Positions 1 to 8,441 of a stretch of DNA of 64,000 nt are shown one piece after another. The number at the start of each line of letters is the position of its first letter. Position 1 is the stretch's first letter. The notes under the pieces were generated by a model. That model was not told the DNA's origin. It did no database searches and saw only the letters and a list, made by a program, of their open reading frames with translations. The DNA is from CAXXOK01 sp963678055 (lineage in GTDB: Bacteria > Bacillota > Clostridia > Christensenellales > Aristaeellaceae). A program made the position numbers and the translations under genes. Location: NCBI GenBank assembly GCA_963678055.1, contig OY782679.1, forward strand, positions 124,001-188,000. The letters are read 5' to 3'.

Positions 1-33
1 CGCATAGCCAAGCGCCGATTCCAGCTTGTCCAT
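1..33 (-). CDS. rnc: Ribonuclease III, N-terminal fragment cut by the window edge
   Basis: Only the first 11 codons are in the window, read leftwards: MDKLESALGYA. This matches the usual RNase III N-terminus, in which a short first helix precedes the RNase III domain. A strong ribosome site (AGGAGGGG) lies just before the ATG. The call rests mainly on context, because plsX, acpP and rnc run in this order in many Firmicutes. RNase III would cut double-stranded RNA in rRNA maturation and mRNA turnover. The catalytic region is outside the window. Confidence 0.8.
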   Translation of the reverse strand, partial: MDKLESALGYA

Positions 34-291
34 CCTCACCCCTCCTGATATGACGATTGGGGCTTTGCGCCCGAGTCCTCCGGCAATGGGCAACTCCCCA
101 TCGTTTCTTCACTGCCCGCGCCAGGCACGGGCACAATGAAGAAAACGAAAGGCATCACCCTGCATAAGAGTTCAGGCATAAAACCCCGATCAAATATGAA
201 TGATTACAGCTTGCGCCCATGCACGAAATACACAGCCGCTATCAAAGACTTTCGCTGCTTAGCCGCAGCAAACGCCTCCCGTGCCGCCCGT
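34..291. other. Gap between acpP and rnc without a recognisable gene
   Basis: 258 bases separate the acpP stop from the rnc start. No convincing coding frame is seen. A small stem (GCTGC/GCAGC, 254-258 with 265-269) follows acpP, and another (TGCCCG/CGGGCA, 113-118 with 128-133) lies further on; neither is followed by a T-run on the minus strand, so they may be processing or attenuation hairpins rather than terminators. No rpmF-like gene is visible. Confidence 0.5.
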
Positions 292-519
292 TTACTGGTT
301 CGCTTCGATATAGCTGACGACATCGCCAACGGTTTTCAAGCCCAGGATCACGTCGTCTTCGACTTCAATACCGAACTCGCTTTCCAGTTCGAGGATCATG
401 ACCATAACGTTAGCGCTATCGGCTTTCAGGTCCTCTACCAGGCGGCTTTCGGGTTTGATGGTTGCTGCGTCCACCTGCAGTTGTTCGGCGATCATGTCCC
501 TAACTTTGTCAAATACCAT
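292..519 (-). CDS. acpP: Acyl carrier protein
   Basis: A 75-residue acidic helical protein that carries growing fatty acyl chains on a phosphopantetheine arm in type II fatty acid synthesis in the cytoplasm. Ser35, in the local sequence LKADSAN, is the expected attachment residue. The usual context is D-S-L-(D/E); here Ala and Asn follow the serine, a mild divergence. The helices following (MILELESEFGIEVEDD) fit the family. The ATG has an AAGGAGG site. It lies 13 bases after plsX in the same direction, so the two are co-transcribed and jointly supply membrane lipid synthesis. Confidence 0.95.
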   Translation of the reverse strand: MVFDKVRDMIAEQLQVDAATIKPESRLVEDLKADSANVMVMILELESEFGIEVEDDVILGLKTVGDVVSYIEANQ

Positions 520-532
520 GTGTTTGTCCTCC

Positions 533-1552
533 TTATGATTCCTGCTTACTGGTTGTTTGGATTCCCCGTTCGATCGCGCCAGTTACATCGGCCTCGATCA
601 TTTGCACACCCTGCTTGATCGCACAGGCGATGGCATGGGCGTTGCACGAACCATGCGCTTTGATCACAGAGCCGTTCACGCCCAGCAGCGGCGCGCCGCC
701 GACCTCGGAATAATCCATGGTCTTCTTCACGCGCTTGAAGGCGGGTTTGGCTAGTAGGGCACCGGTTTTTGATTTGAAATCGGCGGTGATCTCTTTTTTA
801 ATCATACCCAGCAAGGTGGTGGCGACGCCCTCCATAAACTTCAGGATGACATTGCCCACAAACCCGTCGCAAACGACGACATCGCACACATCGTGGGTAA
901 TATCGCGGCCTTCCACGTTGCCGATAAAGTTCAGCTCGCTTTTTTCCAGCAACTTGTAGGTGGCTTTGGTTAGCTCGCAGCCTTTTTCGGCTTCCGCGCC
1001 ATTGTTCACCAGCCCGATGCGGGGGGTTTTCACATCACGCATGCCGCGCATATACGCATCGCCCATCATAGCAAACTGCTCCAGATATTCCGGGCGGCAG
1101 TCTACGTTTGCGCCGCAGTCGATGAGCAGAAAGTAGTCCCTGCCGTTTGGCAGCAGTGGGGCCAGTGCCGGGCGGTCGATACCGCGAATGCGGCCAAGGC
1201 GGAACATGCCGCCCGCCAGCACCGCGCCTGTAGACCCGGCGGATACAAACGCATCCACCGTTCTGTCTTTCAGCTTAAGCATACCGTCGACAATGGCGGA
1301 CTGCTTTTTCTGCCGCACCGCCATCACAGGGGCTTCCTCGTTGCCGATAATTTCCGGGCAGTTGGTGACCGTCAAGCGGGCTTTCAGCTCCGGCGCGTGG
1401 CGGAAAACATCGTCCACCAGCGGCGCAAGGGTTTGCGCAGGTCCACCAAGCTCAATATGCAGCTGGGCGAAGGTTTCCAGCGCTTCCTTAGCGCCTTCGA
1501 TAGTTGAGCCCGGGGCGTTATCGCCGCCCATGGCATCCAGATAAATCTTCAT
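533..1552 (-). CDS. plsX: Phosphate acyltransferase PlsX
   Basis: A 339-residue protein that converts acyl-ACP and phosphate to acyl-phosphate, the donor used by PlsY for glycerol-3-phosphate acylation. The N-terminal DAMGGDNAPG motif and the length are typical of PlsX. It is a cytosolic, peripheral membrane enzyme. The ATG at 1552 has a GGAGT site and lies only six bases after the stop of the large beta-propeller gene, so the gene may be read from that upstream promoter. The plsX-acpP-rnc order is standard in Firmicutes. No FapR or RpmF gene is seen nearby. Confidence 0.96.
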   Translation of the reverse strand: MKIYLDAMGGDNAPGSTIEGAKEALETFAQLHIELGGPAQTLAPLVDDVFRHAPELKARLTVTNCPEIIGNEEAPVMAVRQKKQSAIVDGMLKLKDRTVDAFVSAGSTGAVLAGGMFRLGRIRGIDRPALAPLLPNGRDYFLLIDCGANVDCRPEYLEQFAMMGDAYMRGMRDVKTPRIGLVNNGAEAEKGCELTKATYKLLEKSELNFIGNVEGRDITHDVCDVVVCDGFVGNVILKFMEGVATTLLGMIKKEITADFKSKTGALLAKPAFKRVKKTMDYSEVGGAPLLGVNGSVIKAHGSCNAHAIACAIKQGVQMIEADVTGAIERGIQTTSKQES

Positions 1553-1558
1553 GTTGTT

Positions 1559-4500
1559 TTACTCCAGTGCTATGGCGTAAATATAGCTGGGATCCTGTCC
1601 CGTCGTAGAAATGATCAGCACATCGCGGTACACCGCAGGGGACGCGAGCAGGCTGCCATCAAGTTGCAGGGTATCCATCGTCTTGCCGGTCGCCGCTTCC
1701 ATCAGGAAGAGCCGTCCGTCGGACACGCCTTGGATAATCCAGGCGTCACCAGCTTCATTGTAGACAACCACGGGGCTGGACTCGGTAGACGCTGCCAGGT
1801 CGGTGGACCAGGCCACGCTGCCGTCTGCTTTACGCAGCGCATACAGGGTGGACTGGCTGCCGCTGGTCGCGGTGTAAAATACCAGATCCGAAACGCTGTT
1901 TTCACCGACGACGGGGCTGGCGATAAAGCCAACACTGTTTTTGGAATCATAGCTCAGGTTCGGCGCATCAAACTGCCATAGCTTCTGGCCGGACAGGGCG
2001 TTGTACGCGTAGACCGAGGCAACACCTTTGCGGTCGTTTTGAATCATCGTGGCCACATAAACGGTCACAGCGTCACCCGCCGCGCTCATTTCCAGCGCCG
2101 GGGTGGATATAATCTGGTCGCCGGTGCGTACCGCCCATACGGGTTCCAGGGTATTGACGTTCACACACTGCAGCACGCCTTCCCTGTCGCCAAAGTATGC
2201 ATACGGGCCGTACATAGCCACCGAGCCTTCCACCTGGGTCATCTTGTCTTCCTGACCCGATGCATTCCAAGTGTAGCGGTGATACTTGGGTTGAATGGAC
2301 AGGCTGTCGGTGAGGTAATCAAAGTCCGTACCCATATCAGCCAGGTAGAACACACCGTTTTCTCCCGCGGCGATCATCGTGCCGGAAAGTTTATCAAACA
2401 GCGGCGCACCCGTGAAGCCGGAGTAACTTGTCTGCATGGGTTTCTTACGGCCGTCAAGCAGATCCAGCTGCTTGTTACTGATCAAATTGAACAGGTGCAG
2501 GCCATTATCCAGTCTGTTTTTATTGGCCTTGATGGAATAGTACTGTCCGAACGCCACCAGGGGAGACCCATCGGTGTTGACCGATACGCTGCCGTTGGCC
2601 GGCCAGTCAATGTCAATCGGGTCGCGGGTAAACGTACCGTTGGCCAAATCCATGAAGTATAGCTTGCCGTTTTGGCCGCCTACGATGACTTCCTTCAGGG
2701 CCGTTGTTTCCTTCATCTCATCGGTAATGCCCAGCAGCTGGCGCACTTCTCTGGGCCACTTGACGATAGCCGCCTGACCCGGCCAACCAATGCCGTTAAT
2801 GTTGGCACCGTTCATACGCATAGTGCCTTCCACCGGCACCTGCCAGTATATGCTCATTTTTCCCTGTTCAATTTCCGTGGTGCCGTAAGCTGCGTTTTGG
2901 CGCAGCGGGCCGCCGCGGAAGGTCAGCACGCCGGACTGCTCCCAGATGGCGTACAAGTTGGCATCCAGCATGTTCACAAGTTCCGAACGGCTGTAGGACG
3001 ATGTTTTGGAGCTACCATCGTAAATGCCGGTTTTCAGCGAAATAACTTCGGTGGTCTCGCTGTCATCGGCCGCAGCGGGCAACAGCGGCATGAGCGTCGG
3101 CCCGGGGGTAGCGGTCGGTTCGGGCTCGGGCGTTGCGGTGGGTTCGGGTGTGGGCTGCGGGGTCGGTTCCGCTGTCGGTTCCGGGGTTTCATCCACTGCG
3201 GGGTCAACGGCCGGGGCCTGTGTGGGCTCCAGCAGGTTGCCGGGGGTGGAGGTCGGTTCGGGCTCGCTGCTGTCCTCCGGAATGGGGGCCGGTGCGTAAT
3301 CCACATCCGTTTTATAGTCGGACTGGGTAAAACCTTCGTCCACGATCATTTCATAGCCGACATACAGCGACCCCAGATAGGGCTCGTTAATCATCCCGGC
3401 CAGCGTCCACACACGGGTGTCACCCGTTTCGGTCATGTTCACACCGGCGGTATTCACCGTCAGCTTGGCAATCTCGTCGCCATAATCGTTCACCACGCGC
3501 ACAGCCTGTACATCCAGGCTGGTGACCACGGTAAAGCTGATGTTCACCGGTACGGTATCCTGCACGGTTGAACAGAGGAAATCCTGCACCGGCGGATCAA
3601 ACACCATCGGCGGTTCAATGCTGATGGCCTGCTGCAGCCCGCCAAGCGCATCCCACTCGCCGTCCTTGGCCATAGCCTGGGCGATCAGGTTGCCGGTATA
3701 GGCGGTATCAAAGGTTTGGCGCAATTTCCATATATAGTTGCCGTCTGAGTTTTTCGTTACGACCTGCGTAAGCCTGTCCTGATCGGTCAGGGTTTTCTCC
3801 AGCACCGTGTCGCCGTAATCATCCAGAATGCGGATGGTCTCGGTTGCGGCTGAAGCCTGCAACACAAATGACAGCTCCACCGGGGCAATGCCGGTATCCG
3901 GCTGTACGGAGAAGGAACGGATCACGATCTCCTCCGGGGCGATGAGGTCCTTGAGCGCTGTCTGTGCCGAGCTGAGCATACCGCCGATGGTACCATCTGC
4001 GTTGCTCCAGTCGGGCAGCCAGATACCTGCGAACACGCCGCCCAGCACGATCAACAGAATAATGAAAATTAAAAAGCCTTTGCCGCTGCGTTTGGGCGGA
4101 CGTTTGTTGTCGTACGGCCCGCGCATCGGCGGTTGGTCGGTTGGCTGCGGCCAGCCATATGCGTCGTCAGGCGGACGTTTGGCCGGGGGACGTCTCTGGC
4201 CGGAGGGTGCCTGCGGCCTGGGACGCGGTACCCCTTCGCCACGGGCAGGCGCGTTAAAGCCCTGCTCCATCGGCGGGGCTTGCGGCCGGGGACGGGGCTT
4301 GCTTTCGCTGCGGACCGGCGGGGTAAAGTCTTCTTCCAGCGGCGGCGTTGGTGGCTTTGGCATCGGCATCGGCCTGCGCGGTGCAACGCCACCTTTGGGC
4401 ATGGCCGTTCTGGCCCCTACATAGCGTTCACCCGGGTCGGCCTGCCTGCGTGCAGGCTGGGTTCCCGCGGGCGGGGTTGCTGCATTTTCATGAAAGCGCG

Positions 4501-4933
4501 CAACACGACCCCTGCGCCTTGGCGCGGGGGTGTCGGTTTTGGGTTCTTCTTTTTTCTCAATAGGCGCTTCGGCCTTCGTCTCAGGCACTGCAGGTTCCTT
4601 CGCAGGAGCCGGGTCTTCCACGGCCTGCACAGGCGGCGCGGCAAAGCTGTTTCCGGCTTCCGGCACGGGGAAGTTCGGGTCCGGGGCCGGCGGCCTTCTG
4701 AAGTTGTCGCGCTGGGGCGGCGCATAGGCAACGGGTTCATCCCGGCGCGTATCCGGCATACCGGTCTTGGCCGGGGCCTCTGCTTTGGGCACCTCGCCAT
4801 TCAGTGGCGTGCCGGTGCCTTCGGGGTTGATAAACGGATCATCGTAAGGCGCAAACGGATCCTGCTCCCAGGAATCTTTACGCGGTGTTTCATCATCAGG
4901 TTGTGAAGGACCCTTAAAATATTGATCGCTCAA
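1559..4933 (-). CDS. Membrane-anchored PQQ-type beta-propeller protein with proline-rich cytoplasmic tail
   Basis: An 1,124-residue modular protein. Residues 1-285 are a proline- and charge-rich, probably disordered tail with two copies of an RPRPQAP unit. One membrane helix follows (about 286-306, FLIFIILLIVLGGVFAG). Next come two related Ig-like segments (about 335-440 and 441-545), each with a V-x-DDYGD or V-x-NDYGD strand. A linker rich in P, T and E (about 546-625) leads to a C-terminal half with repeated strands such as GSVAWSTDL and GQKLWQFD, which fit a PQQ-like or quinoprotein-alcohol-dehydrogenase-like propeller. The start is TTG with AAGGAG eight bases upstream; no ATG fits. The propeller would face outwards. 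Function is unknown; surface binding or envelope assembly is possible. Confidence 0.75.
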   Translation of the reverse strand: MSDQYFKGPSQPDDETPRKDSWEQDPFAPYDDPFINPEGTGTPLNGEVPKAEAPAKTGMPDTRRDEPVAYAPPQRDNFRRPPAPDPNFPVPEAGNSFAAPPVQAVEDPAPAKEPAVPETKAEAPIEKKEEPKTDTPAPRRRGRVARFHENAATPPAGTQPARRQADPGERYVGARTAMPKGGVAPRRPMPMPKPPTPPLEEDFTPPVRSESKPRPRPQAPPMEQGFNAPARGEGVPRPRPQAPSGQRRPPAKRPPDDAYGWPQPTDQPPMRGPYDNKRPPKRSGKGFLIFIILLIVLGGVFAGIWLPDWSNADGTIGGMLSSAQTALKDLIAPEEIVIRSFSVQPDTGIAPVELSFVLQASAATETIRILDDYGDTVLEKTLTDQDRLTQVVTKNSDGNYIWKLRQTFDTAYTGNLIAQAMAKDGEWDALGGLQQAISIEPPMVFDPPVQDFLCSTVQDTVPVNISFTVVTSLDVQAVRVVNDYGDEIAKLTVNTAGVNMTETGDTRVWTLAGMINEPYLGSLYVGYEMIVDEGFTQSDYKTDVDYAPAPIPEDSSEPEPTSTPGNLLEPTQAPAVDPAVDETPEPTAEPTPQPTPEPTATPEPEPTATPGPTLMPLLPAAADDSETTEVISLKTGIYDGSSKTSSYSRSELVNMLDANLYAIWEQSGVLTFRGGPLRQNAAYGTTEIEQGKMSIYWQVPVEGTMRMNGANINGIGWPGQAAIVKWPREVRQLLGITDEMKETTALKEVIVGGQNGKLYFMDLANGTFTRDPIDIDWPANGSVSVNTDGSPLVAFGQYYSIKANKNRLDNGLHLFNLISNKQLDLLDGRKKPMQTSYSGFTGAPLFDKLSGTMIAAGENGVFYLADMGTDFDYLTDSLSIQPKYHRYTWNASGQEDKMTQVEGSVAMYGPYAYFGDREGVLQCVNVNTLEPVWAVRTGDQIISTPALEMSAAGDAVTVYVATMIQNDRKGVASVYAYNALSGQKLWQFDAPNLSYDSKNSVGFIASPVVGENSVSDLVFYTATSGSQSTLYALRKADGSVAWSTDLAASTESSPVVVYNEAGDAWIIQGVSDGRLFLMEAATGKTMDTLQLDGSLLASPAVYRDVLIISTTGQDPSYIYAIALE

Positions 4934-4991
4934 AGTTAACGCACTCCTTATGGGTCATGCCGTGTTCTACCGCTTGTATATACCATCTTTC

Positions 4992-5020
4992 ATTATACCA
5001 AGAACCGCCACGCTAAACAA
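4992..5020 (-). promoter_or_regulatory. Sigma-70 type promoter for the beta-propeller/plsX operon
   Basis: Read on the minus strand: TTGTTT (5015-5020), a 17-base spacer, and TATAAT (4992-4997) preceded by TGG, an extended -10. It overlaps the 3' end of the acetyltransferase gene and lies about 60 bases before the TTG start at 4933. Confidence 0.6.
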
Positions 5021-5525
5021 GCCCCGCACGCTTTCCAAGGGTGCGCTCAAACCGCGAAACCTTGACCATTCCATGGGTTTTCGTTTGCAGCGTTCGTACC
5101 CCAACACAAGTGAAGCCAGCGCTTTGGTACAGGGCTATGAGTTTCTCGCGCGACGCATCGCAGTCCAGCCGCAGATGGGATTTTCCTTCGTTGTTACAAA
5201 GCTGCGCAGCATACTGCAGCATTTCCGCAGCCAATCCCCGGCCCGCAAAAGCCCGGCGAACCGCTATTTTATGTAAAAAGCCGGAGGTCCCCGGAGGAAC
5301 CTGCGGCCAAACCAGTGGATCGGTATCGATCAGCAATGCGGCTACGGCCGCTTGCCCGTCTACAGTAAGGGTTAAGAAGGCATCGGCCGGGTACTGCTTG
5401 GGCAAACGCTGAATTTGCGCCTGTGTCCATAGCCCTTGACCGCGCTTGTCCAGCCAGCTAGCGGCCTCCAGCATCACGGCAATGGCCGCCTGTACATCGC
5501 CCCTGCGCCCGACCGCAGCACTCAT
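5013..5525 (-). CDS. GNAT-family N-acetyltransferase
   Basis: A 170-residue acetyl-CoA-dependent acyltransferase of unknown substrate. The acetyl-CoA binding loop is seen as VRRAFAGRGLAAEML (motif A, consensus R/Q-x-x-G-x-G/A), followed by LRLDCDASREKLIALYQSAGF, the usual GNAT C-terminal strand-helix pattern. The start ATG overlaps the stop of the upstream lipase gene in an ATGA, so translation is probably coupled. Family assignment is firm; substrate is not inferable. Confidence 0.85.
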   Translation of the reverse strand: MSAAVGRRGDVQAAIAVMLEAASWLDKRGQGLWTQAQIQRLPKQYPADAFLTLTVDGQAAVAALLIDTDPLVWPQVPPGTSGFLHKIAVRRAFAGRGLAAEMLQYAAQLCNNEGKSHLRLDCDASREKLIALYQSAGFTCVGVRTLQTKTHGMVKVSRFERTLGKRAGLV

Positions 5526-7093
5526 CGTGCTTTGCGTACGCCACGGCGGCGCTGTGCCAGGCGGTTGCGAGGCTTGGCGCGACGCGCTCTGGCCGATGCA
5601 CCAAAGCGGTAGTAGTCCCGTGCATAGCGCCTGTGTGGTGCTTGTGCGCCCTGAAACTGCCAGATAAACGGTCGCAGCTTGAGTTGCTGCTCATTGACAA
5701 TACGAAGATACGCACCGTTCATGCTCTTACCCCGGTACAGGCTGTGGGGCGGATACAGCTGATCGTACAACGCGCCCAGCAGTCGTTTCAGCGGCATGCT
5801 TTTGACGATCGGGCGGTAGCGTTCCATCAGGAAGGCGGTAACCGACTCGTCCATGGGCTGTTTGTTGATTTCCTCGTATGTTTTGCCCATGTAGTCGATC
5901 ATGCTTTTAAGGGTGTCCCTGGCCTTGCGGCCTGCCAGGGAGATCATTTTCTCCACCGGCGCTATCGATGCTATCCCCTCTGCGCTGCCAAAGATCGCTT
6001 CTTCAGATTTTTCCTCGCGGATCACCAATAGCAGCGCAGAAAAGCTCTGCAAAAACGACAGCGTATCGGTAATATACAGGGTAAGCAGCTGTGCCTTGCG
6101 GCGCGCATCTACCAGCGCAGCCGCCATGCTCCAGTCGTAGGCAGCGCTGCGGAATGCAGCATTAGGCGTATATTGCAGGCACAGGCCAAAGTGCCGCATG
6201 GCCCCCATACGCGGAATGACATCTTCGGCGTTGAGCACATGGTACAGCGGGTATGCAGCACCATCCGAATCCATCGGTGCAGAGCTAACCGTAGGCGAGG
6301 CAAAGCCGCAGCCAATCATGGCCTCCGGAGGCAGTTGCAGCTGTTTGAGCAAGTGATGGCAATACACCTGCATGACCGCTGCGCCCTGGCTGTGCCCGGC
6401 CATCCACAGCGAAAAACGGCTGTTTTCCCCGCGCATCTCGGTGAAAATGTCTGCAAGCGTCAGCTTGGAAAGCCCCAGTGCTGCGGCCGTATCGGGGAAC
6501 ATGATTTCCGCTTCATTTTTTATAAATTGCTGTGTCAGCTGATAAAAACCCTTGTGAAATCCGCCCTCTGTGCCGATGCGGAAATTGGAAAACCAATCGT
6601 AGAAGCGTGACCCGGTGCCCATAAAGCCAATCGCCAGCACAAAGCGGCCATCTTCTGTGGGCTTGACCATTGTGACGGCCTTGATGGTATCGGACTCCTC
6701 GCGCTGGCGGAGCGCACCGGTGACCTGTGCCAGCGGATTGTGCTCCTTCATGGCTCTGCGGGCCAGCGCCAGCCGCAGATTGCCGACCACCGAAGCGATG
6801 CGGTCTGACAGGCGCTCCTCGTCCCGCGTTTTCAAGCCGGTGGTCAGGCTATTGTCCACCTGTATTGAAAAATCGGTCCAGCCCGCGCGCATCCACGGTT
6901 CCACATCAAAGGTGTAGGCCATGCGCGCAAGTTCCAGCGAGAGTTTCAGTCCGTCCTCCGTCAGCACGCGGCGGCGTATACCAAATACATCGTCTGCAAA
7001 CGGGGCAAACAACGCACGTGTCGCGTCCAGCTGCACCCCTGTCATTTCGCCTTTGCTTTGGCTATAATCCCGGTCGTTTTTAGCTTGACTCAT
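5522..7093 (-). CDS. Lipase class 3 family protein (alpha/beta hydrolase)
   Basis: A 523-residue protein with the fungal-lipase-like fold. The nucleophile elbow GHSQG (about residues 233-237, Ser235) is preceded by FVLAIGFMGTGSRFYDW and GGFHKGF, which match the family patterns around the oxyanion strand and the V-H-x-G-F motif. There is no signal peptide or membrane segment, so it appears cytoplasmic. The C-terminal 35 residues are strongly arginine-rich (ARARRAKPRNR, AQRRRGVRK), which is unusual for the family and may bind acidic lipid or nucleic acid. It is followed by an overlapping acetyltransferase gene. Substrate unknown. Confidence 0.8.
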   Translation of the reverse strand: MSQAKNDRDYSQSKGEMTGVQLDATRALFAPFADDVFGIRRRVLTEDGLKLSLELARMAYTFDVEPWMRAGWTDFSIQVDNSLTTGLKTRDEERLSDRIASVVGNLRLALARRAMKEHNPLAQVTGALRQREESDTIKAVTMVKPTEDGRFVLAIGFMGTGSRFYDWFSNFRIGTEGGFHKGFYQLTQQFIKNEAEIMFPDTAAALGLSKLTLADIFTEMRGENSRFSLWMAGHSQGAAVMQVYCHHLLKQLQLPPEAMIGCGFASPTVSSAPMDSDGAAYPLYHVLNAEDVIPRMGAMRHFGLCLQYTPNAAFRSAAYDWSMAAALVDARRKAQLLTLYITDTLSFLQSFSALLLVIREEKSEEAIFGSAEGIASIAPVEKMISLAGRKARDTLKSMIDYMGKTYEEINKQPMDESVTAFLMERYRPIVKSMPLKRLLGALYDQLYPPHSLYRGKSMNGAYLRIVNEQQLKLRPFIWQFQGAQAPHRRYARDYYRFGASARARRAKPRNRLAQRRRGVRKAR

Positions 7094-7348
7094 AACAATC
7101 CTCTGCGTCCTGAAAGTCCATGGTCACTGCATTTAGTATAGCATATGCCATGCGATTTTCGCAGCTCTTTTTGCCTGTAATACGGGTATTCTTCGGTTTC
7201 GCTATGATAGGCAATGCTTCGCTGTTTTTAAGCGAATACTGTCCCGCTATAATATCGGCTATTCAAATTGCATAAATCTGTTTATAGTGTAGTTGCGGTC
7301 TTTTCGCATGGCCGCGCACCCACGCCAATCCGAAAGGAGCCTTAGGCT

Positions 7349-8302
7349 ATGAGCAAAACCATTTACTTCGCGGGAGGATGCTTCTGGGGACTGGAAAAGC
7401 TGATGCAGTCCATACCGGGCGTTCTGGACGCGACCAGCGGCTACGCAAACGGCAAGCCCGGCGCGGAGCCCACCTATAAAGCCGTCTGCGCAGGCGGCAC
7501 CGGATTTCGAGAAGCCGTGCGCGTCACATATACCCCTGAATCCGTCAGCTTGGAAACGCTGTTATTCCAGTTTTTCTCCGTTATCGATCCGGGCCAGAAA
7601 AACCGCCAGGCGCACGATATCGGCGAGCAGTACCAAACCGGCATCTATTACACCGACGAAGAAAGCGGTAAAACGGTACAAGCCGTAGCCGCCATTGAGC
7701 GGGAACGGCACGACCCCTTTTATGTGGAAATCAAACCGCTGGAGAATTTCTACGAAGCCGAAGCCTATCATCAGGATTACCTCGACAAAAACCCGGGCGG
7801 GTATTGCCACATCCCCCTGGGCGCATTTCAAAACGCTGCGCAGATCAAAGTGGATGCGGGTAGGTATCCCCGTCCGAACGCAAAGCAGCTAAAGGACACC
7901 CTGACCTCCGAGCAGTACCATATCACCCAGGAAGCCGGCACCGAGGCCCCGTTCACCAACCCCCTGTGGAAGCATACGGACAAGGGGTTATATGTGGATA
8001 TCACCACCGGCGAGCCGCTGTTTGTATCCACCGATAAGTTTGTGTCCGATTGCGGCTGGCCTGCGTTTTCCAAGCCCATTGACCCTGCGGTCATCGCAGA
8101 ACTGTTTGACGGCAGCCACGGCATGCACCGCACCGAAGTGCGCTCCCGCGCCGGTAACGCGCACCTGGGCCATGTATTCCAAAACGATCACGATTCACCC
8201 ACCGGCACCCGCTACTGCATCAACTCCGCCGCCCTGCGCTTCATCCCCTTTGGCGAGATGGACAAGGAAGGCTACGGCCAGTTCAAATCATTGGTCGAAT
8301 AA
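7349..8302 (+). CDS. msrAB: Peptide methionine sulfoxide reductase MsrA-MsrB fusion
   Basis: A 317-residue two-domain repair enzyme. The MsrA half (about 1-160) has the GGCFWG motif with catalytic Cys11 and reduces the S-epimer of methionine sulfoxide. The MsrB half (about 175-317) has CGWPAFSKP, HLGHVF and RYCINSAALRF, with the catalytic Cys in RYC and a probable resolving Cys in DCGWP; it reduces the R-epimer. Zinc-binding CxxC pairs are absent. There is no signal peptide, so it acts in the cytosol. An AAAGGAG site precedes the ATG. It is a single-gene unit, convergent with the ABC exporter. Confidence 0.95.
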   Translation: MSKTIYFAGGCFWGLEKLMQSIPGVLDATSGYANGKPGAEPTYKAVCAGGTGFREAVRVTYTPESVSLETLLFQFFSVIDPGQKNRQAHDIGEQYQTGIYYTDEESGKTVQAVAAIERERHDPFYVEIKPLENFYEAEAYHQDYLDKNPGGYCHIPLGAFQNAAQIKVDAGRYPRPNAKQLKDTLTSEQYHITQEAGTEAPFTNPLWKHTDKGLYVDITTGEPLFVSTDKFVSDCGWPAFSKPIDPAVIAELFDGSHGMHRTEVRSRAGNAHLGHVFQNDHDSPTGTRYCINSAALRFIPFGEMDKEGYGQFKSLVE

Positions 8303-8384
8303 ACCACACCAAGCGCACAGGACTGTGCTTACTTGTAACTCCGGCGACAGCCCTCCGCAATACCCCTCACAATGCATACACATA

Positions 8385-8414
8385 AACCGCCTGCCCCGGT
8401 CGGGGCAGGCGGTT
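8385..8414. terminator. Bidirectional hairpin between msrAB and the ABC exporter
   Basis: A perfect 13-14 bp GC-rich stem (AACCGCCTGCCCCG with its complement) closes on a 2-4 base loop between two convergent genes. T-runs are poor right after the stem on the plus strand, though a T6 follows at about 8432. It probably serves both genes. Confidence 0.7.
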
Positions 8415-8441
8415 CGCAATACTGGCGCATTCTTTTTTATG

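Noticed and set aside
2672..3571. Long plus-strand open frame opposite the beta-propeller gene
   Set aside because: Composition follows the other strand (His/Gly-rich shadow), and it has no ribosome site or recognisable domain.
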